Positions 34,683 through 43,722 of a stretch of DNA of 64,000 bases are shown piece after piece. The stretch is from Deminuibacter sp966424055. Its GTDB lineage: Bacteria; Bacteroidota; Bacteroidia; Chitinophagales; Chitinophagaceae. The stretch is taken from positions 62,001 to 126,000 of the forward strand of contig CBJLMB010000015.1 in NCBI GenBank assembly GCA_966424055.1, written 5' to 3'. Position 1 is the first letter of the stretch; the number at the start of each line of letters is the position of its first letter. Below the pieces are notes generated by a model. That model was not told the DNA's origin. It saw only the letters and a program-made list of their open reading frames with translations, and made no database searches. Made by a program: the position numbers and the translations under genes.

Positions 34683-35147
34683 TCAATTGCCTGTATTATT
34701 TTTTACGCGAACATAGCGCTCTACGATCTCCCTGTCTACACCTGCACCTTCAACTTTTTCCATTCCTCTTTGCACCAATGTATCATTATTGATGCTGACA
34801 GTGAAGCTGAATGTTTTGCCTTCCCAGTTACGGTCACCATAATAGTCCAGGTGCTCGGTATAAGCATTACCATTGATGGTATAGCTGCCCCCGCCAGCAT
34901 CAAAATGATTGGAAGAATCTTTGGGACTGTTCAGGTCGTGCTTTAAAAAAGCAAAATGACTGTTGTTGATGATCTTGATCATACTTACATTTTTGGTGTA
35001 GTCTGTCACAGCACTTACACCGGCTGTAATGGTAGTACCCGATACCAGCCGCCAGGTACCTTCAACAGGTACAGCAGAACCAGTGGAGGATGTGCATGAT
35101 TGCAGCAGGCTAAAAGCCAGCATAAGGGGTAAAAAGGTATGTTTCAT
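34683..35147 (-). CDS. Small lipocalin-like / DUF4488-like lipoprotein
   Basis: 154 residues with a lipoprotein leader (LLQSC, Cys18), then a beta-rich domain starting VEGTWRLVSG, the usual opening of small Bacteroidota lipocalin-like proteins, with FAFLKHDLN, GGGSYTINGNAYTEHLDYY and FSFTVSINNDTLVQRG strands. Relatives occur in the outer membrane or periplasm without a defined ligand. A TATATTTA sequence about 10 bases upstream of the ATG is a one-mismatch -7 element. Confidence 0.75.
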   Translation of the reverse strand: MKHTFLPLMLAFSLLQSCTSSTGSAVPVEGTWRLVSGTTITAGVSAVTDYTKNVSMIKIINNSHFAFLKHDLNSPKDSSNHFDAGGGSYTINGNAYTEHLDYYGDRNWEGKTFSFTVSINNDTLVQRGMEKVEGAGVDREIVERYVRVKNNTGN

Positions 35148-35230
35148 TAAATAAATATAAGCAAATCATTGATGGCCGGATCTTTCGATGAGCGCAATTC
35201 AGGCTGGGAGTTAATCAGGGGGAGATTTTT

Positions 35231-35660
35231 ATAGCTGTGAGCTATGAGCTTTTAGCTATGAGGAAGTTGAGTGGTGGCGGTCTTCAGTCGGCAGGCTTCA
35301 GTCGCCAGGTGGCAGTCATAAAATGCTTAAGTGTACTGCTATTATCATGGGATGAAAAACGTTTTCATTTCTGCGCATTCCGCGAGAGAGGCCGTGGGTA
35401 GTCGGCAATCCTCAGTCCTCAGTCGGCAGTCACAATGCTAAGCATATTTTCATATGACCTGAACAACTCCTCCCTTCTGCGTTTTCCGCGCATTCCGCGA
35501 GAGAAGCAGTCGGCTGTCTGCAGTGCCCAACCGGCAGTCACAATGCTAGGCATACTTCTATATGGCCTAAAGAACGCCTCCTTTCCGCGTTTTCCGCGCA
35601 TTCCGCGAGAAAAAAATCTCATAGCTTGCAGCTATCAGCTCACTGCTATTAGCACACCGC
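35231..35660. repeat. R2 repeat array, inverted relative to the 33.4-kb array
   Basis: Three inverted copies of the core (TTTTCCGCGCATTCCGCG, then AGA), at about 35367-35388, 35481-35503 and 35589-35611. They are separated by CAGTCGGCAGTCACAATGCT and CATATTTTCATATGACCTGA-like segments. Both ends carry a further word family (AGCTATGAGCTTTTAGC and AGCTATCAGCTCACTGC). It occupies the gap between two divergent genes. Confidence 0.85.
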
Positions 35661-35896
35661 TTCAATCCGGGTCAACAACTTCCACAGAACTACATTAATT
35701 GAAGTGTATTTATTACCCAATATGGCCCTGTGTGAATAAATTCATCACTTTTTATTTTCCTTTTTATCGATTGATTTACTGTTTCTTTTGTCTGTTATAA
35801 CCTGTTGTTCAAACGAATCTTCCCTATTCGGGTTGCTGGCCTGGGATTTGATCCCTGCTTCTTGTCATCCGCTTATTTACTAAAAAACGAATAACT

Positions 35897-36469
35897 ATGA
35901 AAAGATCATTTATAAGTCTGTCGGCAATTGCAGCATGCCTGGCCTTCCTGGTAGCCTGTGGCAACAGAAACAATAACGGCAAACAGGATAGCGTAGACAG
36001 CGCAAAGTCAGAAAATGTTCAAAAAGGTGTAGCCGGTAAAGATGTATCAGACTTTGTAACCGAAGCTGCCAATGCGGGCATGGCTGAAGTTCAAATGGGA
36101 CAATATGCCAGCCAGTACGCTACCGATCCAAGAGTAAAACGTTTCGGGTCTATGATGGTGGAAGACCATACAAAAGCAAATCAAGAGCTGAAATCACTTG
36201 CTTCTGCCCGTAATATCGCCGTACCAAGTGATGTATCTGACGATGAAAAAAAGCATATGACAGAACTTACACAGAAAAAAGGGAAAGATTTTGACAAATC
36301 CTATATTGATATGATGATGGATGGTCATAAGAAAGTGATCAGCAATTTTGAAAAAGCAGCCAGCAACCTGAGCGATTCTACCATCAAGAACTTTGCACAA
36401 CAAACATTACCTGTTTTACAAAAACACCTGGATTCGCTTAATGCCATCAAAGGTTCTACTACAAAATAA
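35897..36469 (+). CDS. DUF4142 lipoprotein (ferritin-like helical bundle)
   Basis: 190 residues with lipobox FLVAC (Cys21). A low-complexity linker is followed by a DUF4142 domain (about 50-185): DFVTEAANAGMAEVQMG, ATDPRVKRFGSMMVEDH, DKSYIDMMMDGHKKVISNFE and LPVLQKHLDSL, the His-bearing four-helix pattern of the family. It probably sits in the periplasm or outer membrane. A CsbD gene follows 80 bases on in the same direction, which suggests a general-stress context. Confidence 0.9.
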   Translation: MKRSFISLSAIAACLAFLVACGNRNNNGKQDSVDSAKSENVQKGVAGKDVSDFVTEAANAGMAEVQMGQYASQYATDPRVKRFGSMMVEDHTKANQELKSLASARNIAVPSDVSDDEKKHMTELTQKKGKDFDKSYIDMMMDGHKKVISNFEKAASNLSDSTIKNFAQQTLPVLQKHLDSLNAIKGSTTK

Positions 36470-36549
36470 ACAGCCGCCAGGCATGGCTTTCACGTGGTGT
36501 TAATAACAAGAACAGTAAACATCTATTTATTCACGTTTAAATATTTTTT

Positions 36550-36753
36550 ATGGAAAACAAAAATAGCAGCCTGTCCCTGAAATTAAAGGGCAACTGGAAT
36601 GAGTTAAAAGGAAAAATCAAACAGCAATATGCTGATCTTACAGATGATGATCTTTTATATGAAGAAGGAAAAGAAGATGAATTATTGGGAAGGATCCAAA
36701 AAAAGACCGGCCAGAGCAAGGAAGCAGTCAAATCGCTGATCGACCGGCTTTGA
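36550..36753 (+). CDS. CsbD-family stress protein
   Basis: 67 residues. The whole protein is a CsbD-like domain: LKGNWNELKGKIKQQYADLTDDDLLYEEGKEDELLGRIQ (shown here as the gapless pattern of residues 12-50), ending in TGQSKEAVKSLIDRL. It is a small acidic helical protein usually induced by general stress; the biochemical role is unknown. It follows the DUF4142 gene and ends before a terminator hairpin. Confidence 0.92.
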   Translation: MENKNSSLSLKLKGNWNELKGKIKQQYADLTDDDLLYEEGKEDELLGRIQKKTGQSKEAVKSLIDRL

Positions 36754-36813
36754 TGCATCATTTCGGGCAGGTATGATCATCACATAATCATAATTGAGTA
36801 ATTGCCTGTATTC

Positions 36814-36839
36814 AAAGGGCTGCCTGCCGGCAGCTCTTT
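36814..36839 (+). terminator. Terminator hairpin after csbD
   Basis: AAAGGGCTGCC and GGCAGCTCTTT pair (one G-U) around TGCC, 60 bases past the CsbD stop. The trailing run is TTTG only, so it is a moderate terminator. Confidence 0.6.
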
Positions 36840-37046
36840 GTGCATGGCAAATATCCCCTAAGCCTGCCGCTGACGCAAAATGCATTTATATGCAGTATTT
36901 TCCAGGGGCATATCCCGCTTCTATCGGTGATCTTTTACTATATATCATCACTGCTATTATTGTTCATTCGTCAAAAATACGTTGGTGTATCCTGCAGATT
37001 TCAATACCTTGACTACCCCTTTACTGCTAAACCAATCTGCTGACAT

Positions 37047-38048
37047 ATGAACCAGAATCTTTTATCCAAAACCAATCATTTCTATTTATTTATTGCAGGC
37101 TGCGCCTGGATGATCGCCGCCGGTTGTTCTAAAACAGATAAGCTGCTGCCGGATAAAACAAATGCGCCGGCCGAATTCTTAACTGTTCAGGGTCCGTTGG
37201 GGTCTGCATCCAATCCTTATAAAATAGCCTACTATGCATTTGATCATGGCGGCCCGCGGATCACGGAATTTTCTCCCTATGCCAATGTGGTGGTATTGTT
37301 TGAAGGAACGCCTTTTGAAATGGCAGATTCCGTACATTACACAAGCACAGGCTGGATATTTAAAAATCCCAACTACCCCAATTATGCTGCGCTTTTCAGG
37401 GATATAAAAATCCTGCAGGCCAAAGGTGTAAAAGTGCTGTGGAATATCGATGATGCTCCATCCTGGCAAACCAGCTCACCTTTTACGGATTATAGCGGCA
37501 AAAAATTATCTGCAGCGCAATATGCAGCGCTGGTTAAAGCCTGTGTGATCGATTCGCTGCATATGGATGGCATTGCGCTTGACCAGGAACATATCACTCC
37601 TTATTCAACAGAGCCCAATTCCAATTACCTGAGTGTGCTAAAAAATCTATCTGCTTATTTTGGTCTCAGCTCTTCCAATCCCTCTACCATTTTCACTTCA
37701 GCAACCGGCTATGATGTTACCTATGGCTGGAGGCCCATCCAGTCTGATAAAAGCTATGCTGCCAATATGAATTTTGTAATGGATATGGGTTACTGGCAAA
37801 CCAATCAGCAACGCATCACTACCAGGTTACCCCGGTTTGCCAATATTGCAGGATTTGGCTGGCCTAAAACCATGACGGGCGTGGATGCAGAGCAGGGTGC
37901 ACAGAGCAATCTTTCTGAATCTATTCTTTCTGCGCAATGGCAGCCATCCGGCACCTATAAAGCCGGCATCATGGTATACGCGGCCAATGGAGATACCAGC
38001 TATGCAGGAAAAGTATTCAGGGCAGTTTCTACAGGCAAAGGCAAATGA
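37047..38048 (+). CDS. GH18-like (EndoF/EndoH-type) lipoprotein with an altered catalytic motif
   Basis: 333 residues with lipobox IAAGC (Cys27). The fold order matches EndoF/EndoH-type GH18 proteins: YKIAYYAFDHGG at the first strand, KILQAKGVKVLWNIDD, and HMDGIALDQEH at the catalytic strand. There the family signature DxxDxDxE reads D174-G-I-A177-L-D179-Q-E181, so the second Asp is Ala while D179 and the catalytic Glu181 remain. It may be a weak or substrate-shifted enzyme, or a glycan-binding derivative. It is a lone gene ended by a strong terminator. The paralogue at 4.1 kb has the full motif. Confidence 0.78.
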   Translation: MNQNLLSKTNHFYLFIAGCAWMIAAGCSKTDKLLPDKTNAPAEFLTVQGPLGSASNPYKIAYYAFDHGGPRITEFSPYANVVVLFEGTPFEMADSVHYTSTGWIFKNPNYPNYAALFRDIKILQAKGVKVLWNIDDAPSWQTSSPFTDYSGKKLSAAQYAALVKACVIDSLHMDGIALDQEHITPYSTEPNSNYLSVLKNLSAYFGLSSSNPSTIFTSATGYDVTYGWRPIQSDKSYAANMNFVMDMGYWQTNQQRITTRLPRFANIAGFGWPKTMTGVDAEQGAQSNLSESILSAQWQPSGTYKAGIMVYAANGDTSYAGKVFRAVSTGKGK

Positions 38049-38109
38049 GCATAACATATTATTATCCCCGGCCGGGTCATTGAGCCTGCTGATCAAAACA
38101 AATATTAAA

Positions 38110-38145
38110 GGCACCCTGCTTTTACTGAACAGAAAGCAGGGTGCC
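38110..38145 (+). terminator. Rho-independent terminator, 13-bp stem
   Basis: GGCACCCTGCTTT and AAAGCAGGGTGCC pair perfectly around a 10-base loop and are followed by TGTTTTTAT. It lies 62 bases after the GH18-like stop. Confidence 0.85.
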
Positions 38146-38426
38146 TGTTTTTATGATACACCTGTTATCCAGGTGTTTTTTTATTAGGCCTGCCCTGCAT
38201 GTATAAGAAGGCCAGCAAAATACGGTAGACTGTTGCTGTATTGTATTGCCGGTAATGATTTCTTAACGGTTGCAGAAAAATAAAAATGCTAGTTTAGAAT
38301 GCTGATGAAAATATCCTGCTGAAAAAATATCCTGCCCTTTTATACCCGAATATTTTTGCTTGTGAAGCAATACTGCATCATTGCCTTGTAAGAAAGCCTG
38401 ATACCCAGTCACCAAAAGTTCAATAT

Positions 38427-38864
38427 ATGAAACACACTTTCATTGGCATTGTATGCTTTGTATTTTTTGCCGGCATTTCCAACACCGCTTCAGCTGCACC
38501 GGCCTACATGCACAGTTATGCCCTGTATGCAGACAGCCTGCATGACAGCGGCAGCGGCAGTGCAGCCCATGGCGTTTCTTCCAAGGCCTGTGGCGCCACT
38601 TTCTGCCTGTCTTTCAGCGGCGGTAAAGACAATGGCAATTATGGCTTTTACCCGGCAGCGGAAGGCGGCCATGATGTTACTTTTAACCTCACACTGGACA
38701 GGGAGTACACTGTAAACGGCCTGTATGTTCAGGAGTTCTCTTTTTTCTTTGAAGATTATTTCCAGGAGAACCACAAAGGCTATGGACATATCAGGAAAAC
38801 ACAGGTTGCTGCCAACCTTGACACGGTTGACTGGACATTCTCCTACACACAAAACGGGCAATAG
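38427..38864 (+). CDS. Hypothetical exported protein
   Basis: 145 residues with a signal peptide ending near ASAAPA. The mature part is Gly/Ser/Phe-rich with beta-type stretches (ATFCLSFSGGKDNGNYGF, GLYVQEFSFFFEDYF) and two Cys (residues 55 and 60) that could form a disulfide. No family was recognised. A TATTTTTG sequence at 38351-38358 fits a -7 element about 70 bases upstream, without a clear -33. A terminator-like hairpin follows at 38976. It is a single-gene unit. Confidence 0.65.
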   Translation: MKHTFIGIVCFVFFAGISNTASAAPAYMHSYALYADSLHDSGSGSAAHGVSSKACGATFCLSFSGGKDNGNYGFYPAAEGGHDVTFNLTLDREYTVNGLYVQEFSFFFEDYFQENHKGYGHIRKTQVAANLDTVDWTFSYTQNGQ

Positions 38865-38975
38865 CCATTCCGGCCGTTTATACTGCCGTCCTCTTCAACA
38901 AGCAAATCATTCACCCCTGCCGGTTATCTCTGTTACCGCGCACAGGTTATCACTGTTTAAAGAACCGGGCAGTTG

Positions 38976-39004
38976 AACAGGTGAGGCACAATGCCTCACC
39001 TGTT
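38976..39004 (+). terminator. Terminator hairpin, 13-bp perfect stem
   Basis: AACAGGTGAGGCA and TGCCTCACCTGTT pair around CAA, followed by GTTATTTTAT. It lies 112 bases after the hypothetical exported protein. Confidence 0.75.
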
Positions 39005-39224
39005 GTTATTTTATCAGCCCCCGATAAAACAGGCTGAACAATTTCCGCCTGTAAAAACATCCCTGGCAATGGCATCCAACTAAGATGTTAACCTATTCAA
39101 AAAATCATGTATTGTGCAGGTATTCTTTCATCAATAAACAGGTATGCATAAGGGTGCAGGGTACCCGGAAGTGTCTAGCAGTGTTTAAGCTGTTTTTCTT
39201 ACTTATTTCTTATTGATTAAAGAA

Positions 39225-39980
39225 ATGAAAAAAATCTTGTTCAAGCTTGTGCGTAAAGGCCTTAGAATTCCATTATTGATTGAATCCAGATTTGACAGGC
39301 ATTCATTGGTAAAAGATGTACCCATGTCTGATCTGGTCAGTCATCGGAACTGGCAGAACTACCTGTTTAAAACAGGCAATAAAACAGGCATGCGGATACT
39401 GGAGATCGGCAGTCGTGAGGTTACGGGTAAATCTATTGCCCGCAAGAGTTTTGCCAATGCAGAATATGTAGGGTTTGATTTTTATCCCGGTGACAATGTA
39501 GACGTGGTGGGCGATGCCCATAAACTATCCTCCTATTTTGAAGGAGCACAATTTGATATTATTTATTCTGCCGCCTGCTTTGAACATTTTGCCATGCCCT
39601 GGGTAGTAGCCGCCGAGATAGCCAAATTACTCAAAGTGGGCGGACTTGTTTTTGTTGAAACCCATTTTTCCTTTTCCGCACATGAAAGGCCCTGGAATTT
39701 TTTCCAGTTCAGTGATATGGGTTTAAAAGTATTGTTTTCACCAGCCCTGGGGTTTGAGTGCCTGGAAGCGGGAATGTCCAATCCCATTGTCGGCCGTTTT
39801 TCTTCGCTGGCAGACCGTTATCTACGGCACCAGCCTGTGCGTGGACTTTATTGTCATGCTGAGATCCTGGCAAAAAAAGTAAAAGAAGTGGAACATTTTG
39901 ACTGGTCTGCTGCAACGCTCACTGATCTTGTAGGCAGCACCACTTACCCGGCACCTGCAACAAAAAGCGGTATGCAATAA
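39225..39980 (+). CDS. SAM-dependent class I methyltransferase
   Basis: 251 residues from the ATG at 39225; an in-frame TTG at 39213 was not chosen. The Rossmann-type methyltransferase core has motif I MRILEIGSREVTG (SAM binding, with Glu-Ile-Gly-Ser in place of E-x-G-x-G), an acidic strand end YVGFDFY, IIYSAACFEHFAMPW and KVGGLVFVETH. The HFAMPW segment is typical of methyltransferase type 11 proteins linked to glycan or lipid modification, but the neighbours give no context. A basic, hydrophobic N-terminus (KKILFKLVRKGLRIPLL) could touch the membrane. Confidence 0.82.
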   Translation: MKKILFKLVRKGLRIPLLIESRFDRHSLVKDVPMSDLVSHRNWQNYLFKTGNKTGMRILEIGSREVTGKSIARKSFANAEYVGFDFYPGDNVDVVGDAHKLSSYFEGAQFDIIYSAACFEHFAMPWVVAAEIAKLLKVGGLVFVETHFSFSAHERPWNFFQFSDMGLKVLFSPALGFECLEAGMSNPIVGRFSSLADRYLRHQPVRGLYCHAEILAKKVKEVEHFDWSAATLTDLVGSTTYPAPATKSGMQ

Positions 39981-40145
39981 ATAACCGGTAACCTCTATTG
40001 CCCTTGCTATTATGTTACTTAAGTAGGCATCCCGGTAACTGTTAAAAAACACCGGACTTGTTTTAAAATTGCACATCCCTTGTCTATTATCCATGCCATA
40101 ACCCGGCAAAAGGCGTATATTAGGAATAACCTAATTCCTGCGCCT

Positions 40146-40688
40146 ATGCAACGCATGCTGCTACTGCTAACCCTGTTTGTCTTTTTATGCTGCCAGGCCA
40201 AGTCTCAGCATACTGCACCGGCTGCCGGTACAGTGTTCCGGGAAGCCTGCAAGCAGGCGGGTATAGAAAAAAAGAAAGTGTTCCTTATTTTTCATGCTTC
40301 CTGGTGTGGCTGGTGCCATAAGATGGATCTGGTTATGAACGATCCATCCTGTAAAAAATTTTTCGAGGATAATTTTGTGATCCGGCACCTGGCAGTGCAG
40401 GAATCAAAAGAAAAAAAAGCGCTTGAAAACCCTGGTGCTGCTGAGATGATGGCTAGCTATGGCGGAGGCAACAGTGGCATCCCGTATTTCCTGGTATTTG
40501 ATGCCGGGGGCAACCTGCTGGCAGATTCAAAGATGCGTACCGCTAAAGATCCGGCTGGCCACAACATGGGCTGTCCTTCCATCGAAGAAGAGATCAATGC
40601 ATTCAGCGATCTGCTGAAGAAAACCACGCAGCTGAAGCATACACAAATAACCGTGATCGCAGCACGCTTCAGGGCCATGCAGCATTGA
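40146..40688 (+). CDS. Exported thioredoxin-fold protein with CGWC active site
   Basis: 180 residues from the ATG at 40146 (MQRMLLLLTL). A signal peptide (near AKSQ) is followed by a thioredoxin_7/DUF255-type domain: KKVFLIFHASWCGWCHKM with the redox pair C54-G-W-C57, and GIPYFLVFDAGGNLL carrying the cis-Pro. A second soluble part (GHNMGCPSIEEEINAFSDLLKK) completes the fold. It should reduce or isomerise periplasmic thiols. No cytochrome maturation or DsbD gene is in the window. Confidence 0.87.
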   Translation: MQRMLLLLTLFVFLCCQAKSQHTAPAAGTVFREACKQAGIEKKKVFLIFHASWCGWCHKMDLVMNDPSCKKFFEDNFVIRHLAVQESKEKKALENPGAAEMMASYGGGNSGIPYFLVFDAGGNLLADSKMRTAKDPAGHNMGCPSIEEEINAFSDLLKKTTQLKHTQITVIAARFRAMQH

Positions 40689-40993
40689 TCTTTCCTGAAT
40701 CATCTTTCTTATTCTACCAGTGTTTTTCGCAGCACCACAAATTCCAGCTGCCTAACCGGTATGCCAGGCCCTGTATACAATACACGTTTAACATGGCCGT
40801 TGATCTTTCCTGTTCACAGCTTCAAAAATTTGCCTGCGACACAAACTGATAAAATCACCGGCCTGCAAAATAATAACCCAGTGTAACAGGCATTTAGTGT
40901 TACTTACTAACCGGTTGGTTTGGGTAGCCCAGCTTTATCAGCTTGCCGCTTTTAACTTGGCTATAACCGGCAACTTGGATTAGCTTTGCATAT
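40689..40993. other. Gene-free stretch with a possible gene remnant on the minus strand
   Basis: No complete gene is visible. On the minus strand a 34-codon open stretch (about 40709-40813) reads like a protein C-terminus (KINGHVKRVLYTGPGIPVRQ, then LEFVVLRKTLVE and a stop). It has no start codon in a sensible place and is closed upstream by a TGA. It may be a decayed gene end. The right end of the interval carries the YqgE promoter. Confidence 0.3.
40956..40988 (+). promoter_or_regulatory. Bacteroidota-type promoter CTTG-N21-TAGCTTTG for the YqgE/AlgH gene
   Basis: TAGCTTTG (40981-40988) is an exact -7 match. CTTG (40956-40959) is a one-mismatch -33 box 21 bases upstream. The ATG at 40994 lies about where transcription would begin, so the message may be leaderless. 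Confidence 0.5.
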
Positions 40994-41434
40994 ATGAATG
41001 CCGGTATGTTTTTACACAGCACCCCGTTGCTGGATGAAAGTTTTTTTGAAAACGCCGTTGTATTCCTCACTGAATACAATGACAAAGGCGCGATGGGTTT
41101 CGTGGTCAATAAACTGTTTCCCCGCCGTTTCAATGAGCTGGAAGAATTTAAAACCAGCCTCCCTTTCCCCCTGTACGATGGTGGCCCTGTTGACAGGGAA
41201 CATCTTTTCATGGTTCACCAGCGCCCCGACCTGATAAAAGGCGGTACATCGCTAAACGAGCATTTCTTTTTAGGTGGAGATTTCAGCGAAGCCGTCCGGC
41301 TTATCAACCATAGAACCATCACAGAAAAAGATATCAAACTATTTATCGGATACTGCGGATGGAACCATCATGAGCTGGAAGAAGAAATAGCAGAAGGCAG
41401 CTGGCAGGTTTCATCCGGTGACAGCTTATTTTAG
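40994..41434 (+). CDS. YqgE/AlgH-family protein (UPF0301), short form
   Basis: 146 residues. Family marks are FENAVVFLTEYNDKGAMGFVVNK, the GGPVDREHLF strand and the IKLFIGYCGWNHHELEEE helix before the terminal EGSWQV strand. The family is widespread; its function is unsettled. Most members run about 30 residues further after the SWxV strand, whereas this one stops at SSGDSLF, so it is shorter at the C-terminus. The start at 40994 sits almost on the expected transcription start. Confidence 0.85.
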   Translation: MNAGMFLHSTPLLDESFFENAVVFLTEYNDKGAMGFVVNKLFPRRFNELEEFKTSLPFPLYDGGPVDREHLFMVHQRPDLIKGGTSLNEHFFLGGDFSEAVRLINHRTITEKDIKLFIGYCGWNHHELEEEIAEGSWQVSSGDSLF

Positions 41435-41721
41435 TTCACCGCCACTTGTTCCTGCTAAATGCGCCCTTTGAGTTAGCAGTAAGCGGATCGCCGGATTTTT
41501 TCCGTGCAGGCCGCTGTTCAGGTGACGGCTTCCGGATAAAATCCAAACGCTTGTTCACCCCGCAGGAAAAATACCGTATTTTCTTCTGCATGTATACATT
41601 ATTTTTCAATTTAGTAGCTTAGCCCAACTGCCCGTTATAGCTGCACACTGATGATGCGTTTCCGTATCTTCTTACAAGGGCAACAATTTTATTTAGCATC
41701 AGAAGCAGAGCAATATTACAC

Positions 41722-43050
41722 ATGAGCGCAAACAGCAACGAGAGCAAACAACCATCATTTAAAGACGCATTATTATTCTGGTTTAAACTTGGCTGGATCA
41801 GTTTTGGTGGCACAACAGGACATATTGCCATTATGCACGATTATCTTGTTAGTGAACGGAAATGGATCAGCAACAATAAATTTATTAATGCGCTAAATCA
41901 TTGCATGATACTGCCCGGGCCCGAAGCCCAGCAACTCGCTATTTATATCGGCTGGAAGCTGCATGGTAAAAAAGGCGGCATACTGGCAGGCAGTCTTTTT
42001 GTGCTGCCCTCCATGCTCATCCTGCTGGTTTTGAGCATGGTGTATGTACGCTATGGCAACAACCCCTGGATACTCGCTATGTTCGCCGGACTAAAACCGG
42101 CTGTTCTGGCCATCATCCTTGTAGCGACCTATAAAGTTGGCAGCAAAGCCCTGCACGGGCCGGTACATTTTATAGTGGCCGGTGTCGCATTTGTATGCAC
42201 TTATTTTTTCCATACCCCGATGCCACTGATCATTGCCGCCGTGTTGCTGCTGGCTGTACTACTCCATCTCTTCTCACCAGCTGTTCTGCATATACAATAT
42301 AAAAAAGACATTGCAGAAAGCGATGAAAATGCTTATTTCCTCAATATGGAAGATGCTGTTCCCGGCAGGGCGAAGGCTTCTTCTCTGCTGAAGCAGTTAG
42401 GATGGTTCCTGCTGCTATGGCTGGTTCCGTTCATCCTGCTGATACTGTTTGGCTGTGACAGGGCTTTCTGGAAAGAGCTTTCGTATTTTTTTACTGAAAC
42501 CGCTTTTATCACCATTGGTGGTTCCTATACGGTTATCCCTTATGTAGCACAGGTAAGCGTGAATAAATTATACTGGCTCAGCAAAACCCAGATGATCGAT
42601 GGGTTTGCGCTTGCCGAAACAACACCAGGCCCCCTGATCATCGTACTGTCTTATGTAGGATTTATGGCCGGGTACAATCATTTCGGGAATTCTCTGCTGA
42701 TGGGCACTATCGCACTACTGACCACCACGTATTTCACCTTTGTACCCAATTTCCTGTTTATATTCCTCGGAGCGCCGCTGATAGAACGGTCCCAGGGAAA
42801 AACAATGATCCAGGGCATGTTGTCGCTGGTCACCGCCACAGTGGTCGGCGTAATACTCAACCTTAGTTTTTTCCTTGGCCGGGATATTTTGTTTCCATCC
42901 GGTATATCCATTGCCAAAGCCGATTATATGGCATTGGCCTGGGTGCTTATTGTTTTGCTGTTGCAGCTGCGTTTCCGCACAAATATCCTGTACATCGTTT
43001 TACTGAGCTTGGTGTACGGCGCACTGCGTTACAGTCTTTTTAACAGGTAA
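41722..43050 (+). CDS. chrA: Chromate efflux transporter, CHR family (two-domain)
   Basis: 442 residues with two CHR repeats. The first has KLGWISFGGTTGHIAIMHDYLV and ILPGPEAQQLAIYIGWKLHG (about residues 15-190). The second has TIGGSYTVIPYVAQ and LAETTPGPLIIVLSYVGFMAGY (about 250-440). About ten or more membrane helices are present. The long-chain form exports chromate in exchange for protons; members in other phyla may move other oxyanions. No chrB-type regulator lies nearby, so it appears to be a single-gene unit. Confidence 0.88.
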   Translation: MSANSNESKQPSFKDALLFWFKLGWISFGGTTGHIAIMHDYLVSERKWISNNKFINALNHCMILPGPEAQQLAIYIGWKLHGKKGGILAGSLFVLPSMLILLVLSMVYVRYGNNPWILAMFAGLKPAVLAIILVATYKVGSKALHGPVHFIVAGVAFVCTYFFHTPMPLIIAAVLLLAVLLHLFSPAVLHIQYKKDIAESDENAYFLNMEDAVPGRAKASSLLKQLGWFLLLWLVPFILLILFGCDRAFWKELSYFFTETAFITIGGSYTVIPYVAQVSVNKLYWLSKTQMIDGFALAETTPGPLIIVLSYVGFMAGYNHFGNSLLMGTIALLTTTYFTFVPNFLFIFLGAPLIERSQGKTMIQGMLSLVTATVVGVILNLSFFLGRDILFPSGISIAKADYMALAWVLIVLLLQLRFRTNILYIVLLSLVYGALRYSLFNR

Positions 43051-43246
43051 ACAGTATTGTGCCAAGCCTATCGTTTATAATCAGTACCGATCCTCTGCTC
43101 AGGCTGAAGAAGTGCCGGATCGTAAGACCGGATACAATTTTTTAGAAGATCAATCCAAAGGATAGAAACAGATCAATTGTTGCTTTACCAGGGTAAGTAT
43201 TTTTTTTAAACAGTTTCTATTTTATATATTCAATAAAAAGCACCGT

Positions 43247-43675
43247 ATGAAGCCTTATTTTCTCCTGGCCGCCCTGCTTTCCTTTGCCACCGTTCTATCT
43301 GCGCAGAACAAAGACGAGGTGGTTCTAAAAAAGCTCAATGAAAGCTGGATCAATGCTTACCCAAACAGGGATACAGCCACACTTAACAGGATATTGGCAG
43401 CCGATTTTATACTCATTAACCCGGCAGGTACTAAAATGACCAAAGCTGCAGTGTTGCACAATACCGCTTTTTCACAGAACCAGATCCTTACTGCCAAAGT
43501 AGATACTGTTGAGGTCAGGTTGCTGCACGATGTGGGAATTGTGAATGCAAAAGCCAGTTTCACTTTTAAATCGGGCGATAAAGAAACCTCTGGTAAAACC
43601 TGTTATATGGATGTGTATGAAAAAAGAGCGGGTAAATGGGTGGCTGTTGCAGCACATGTGAGCTCACTTGAATAA
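43247..43675 (+). CDS. Exported NTF2/SnoaL-like (DUF4440) protein
   Basis: 142 residues. A signal peptide ending at LSAQ is followed by one cone-shaped NTF2-like domain: VLKKLNESWINAYPNRDTATLNRIL (helix and first strand), DFILINPAGTKMTK, VRLLHDVGIVNAKASFTFKSG and TCYMDVYEKRAGKWVAVAAHVS. Such domains bind small hydrophobic ligands or act as enzymes; none is assigned here. It faces the histidine kinase gene tail to tail. Confidence 0.87.
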   Translation: MKPYFLLAALLSFATVLSAQNKDEVVLKKLNESWINAYPNRDTATLNRILAADFILINPAGTKMTKAAVLHNTAFSQNQILTAKVDTVEVRLLHDVGIVNAKASFTFKSGDKETSGKTCYMDVYEKRAGKWVAVAAHVSSLE

Positions 43676-43722
43676 ATACCTGGCCGGTATTTTACACTAC
43701 TCCATGTTAAGCCCGTGTAGTA

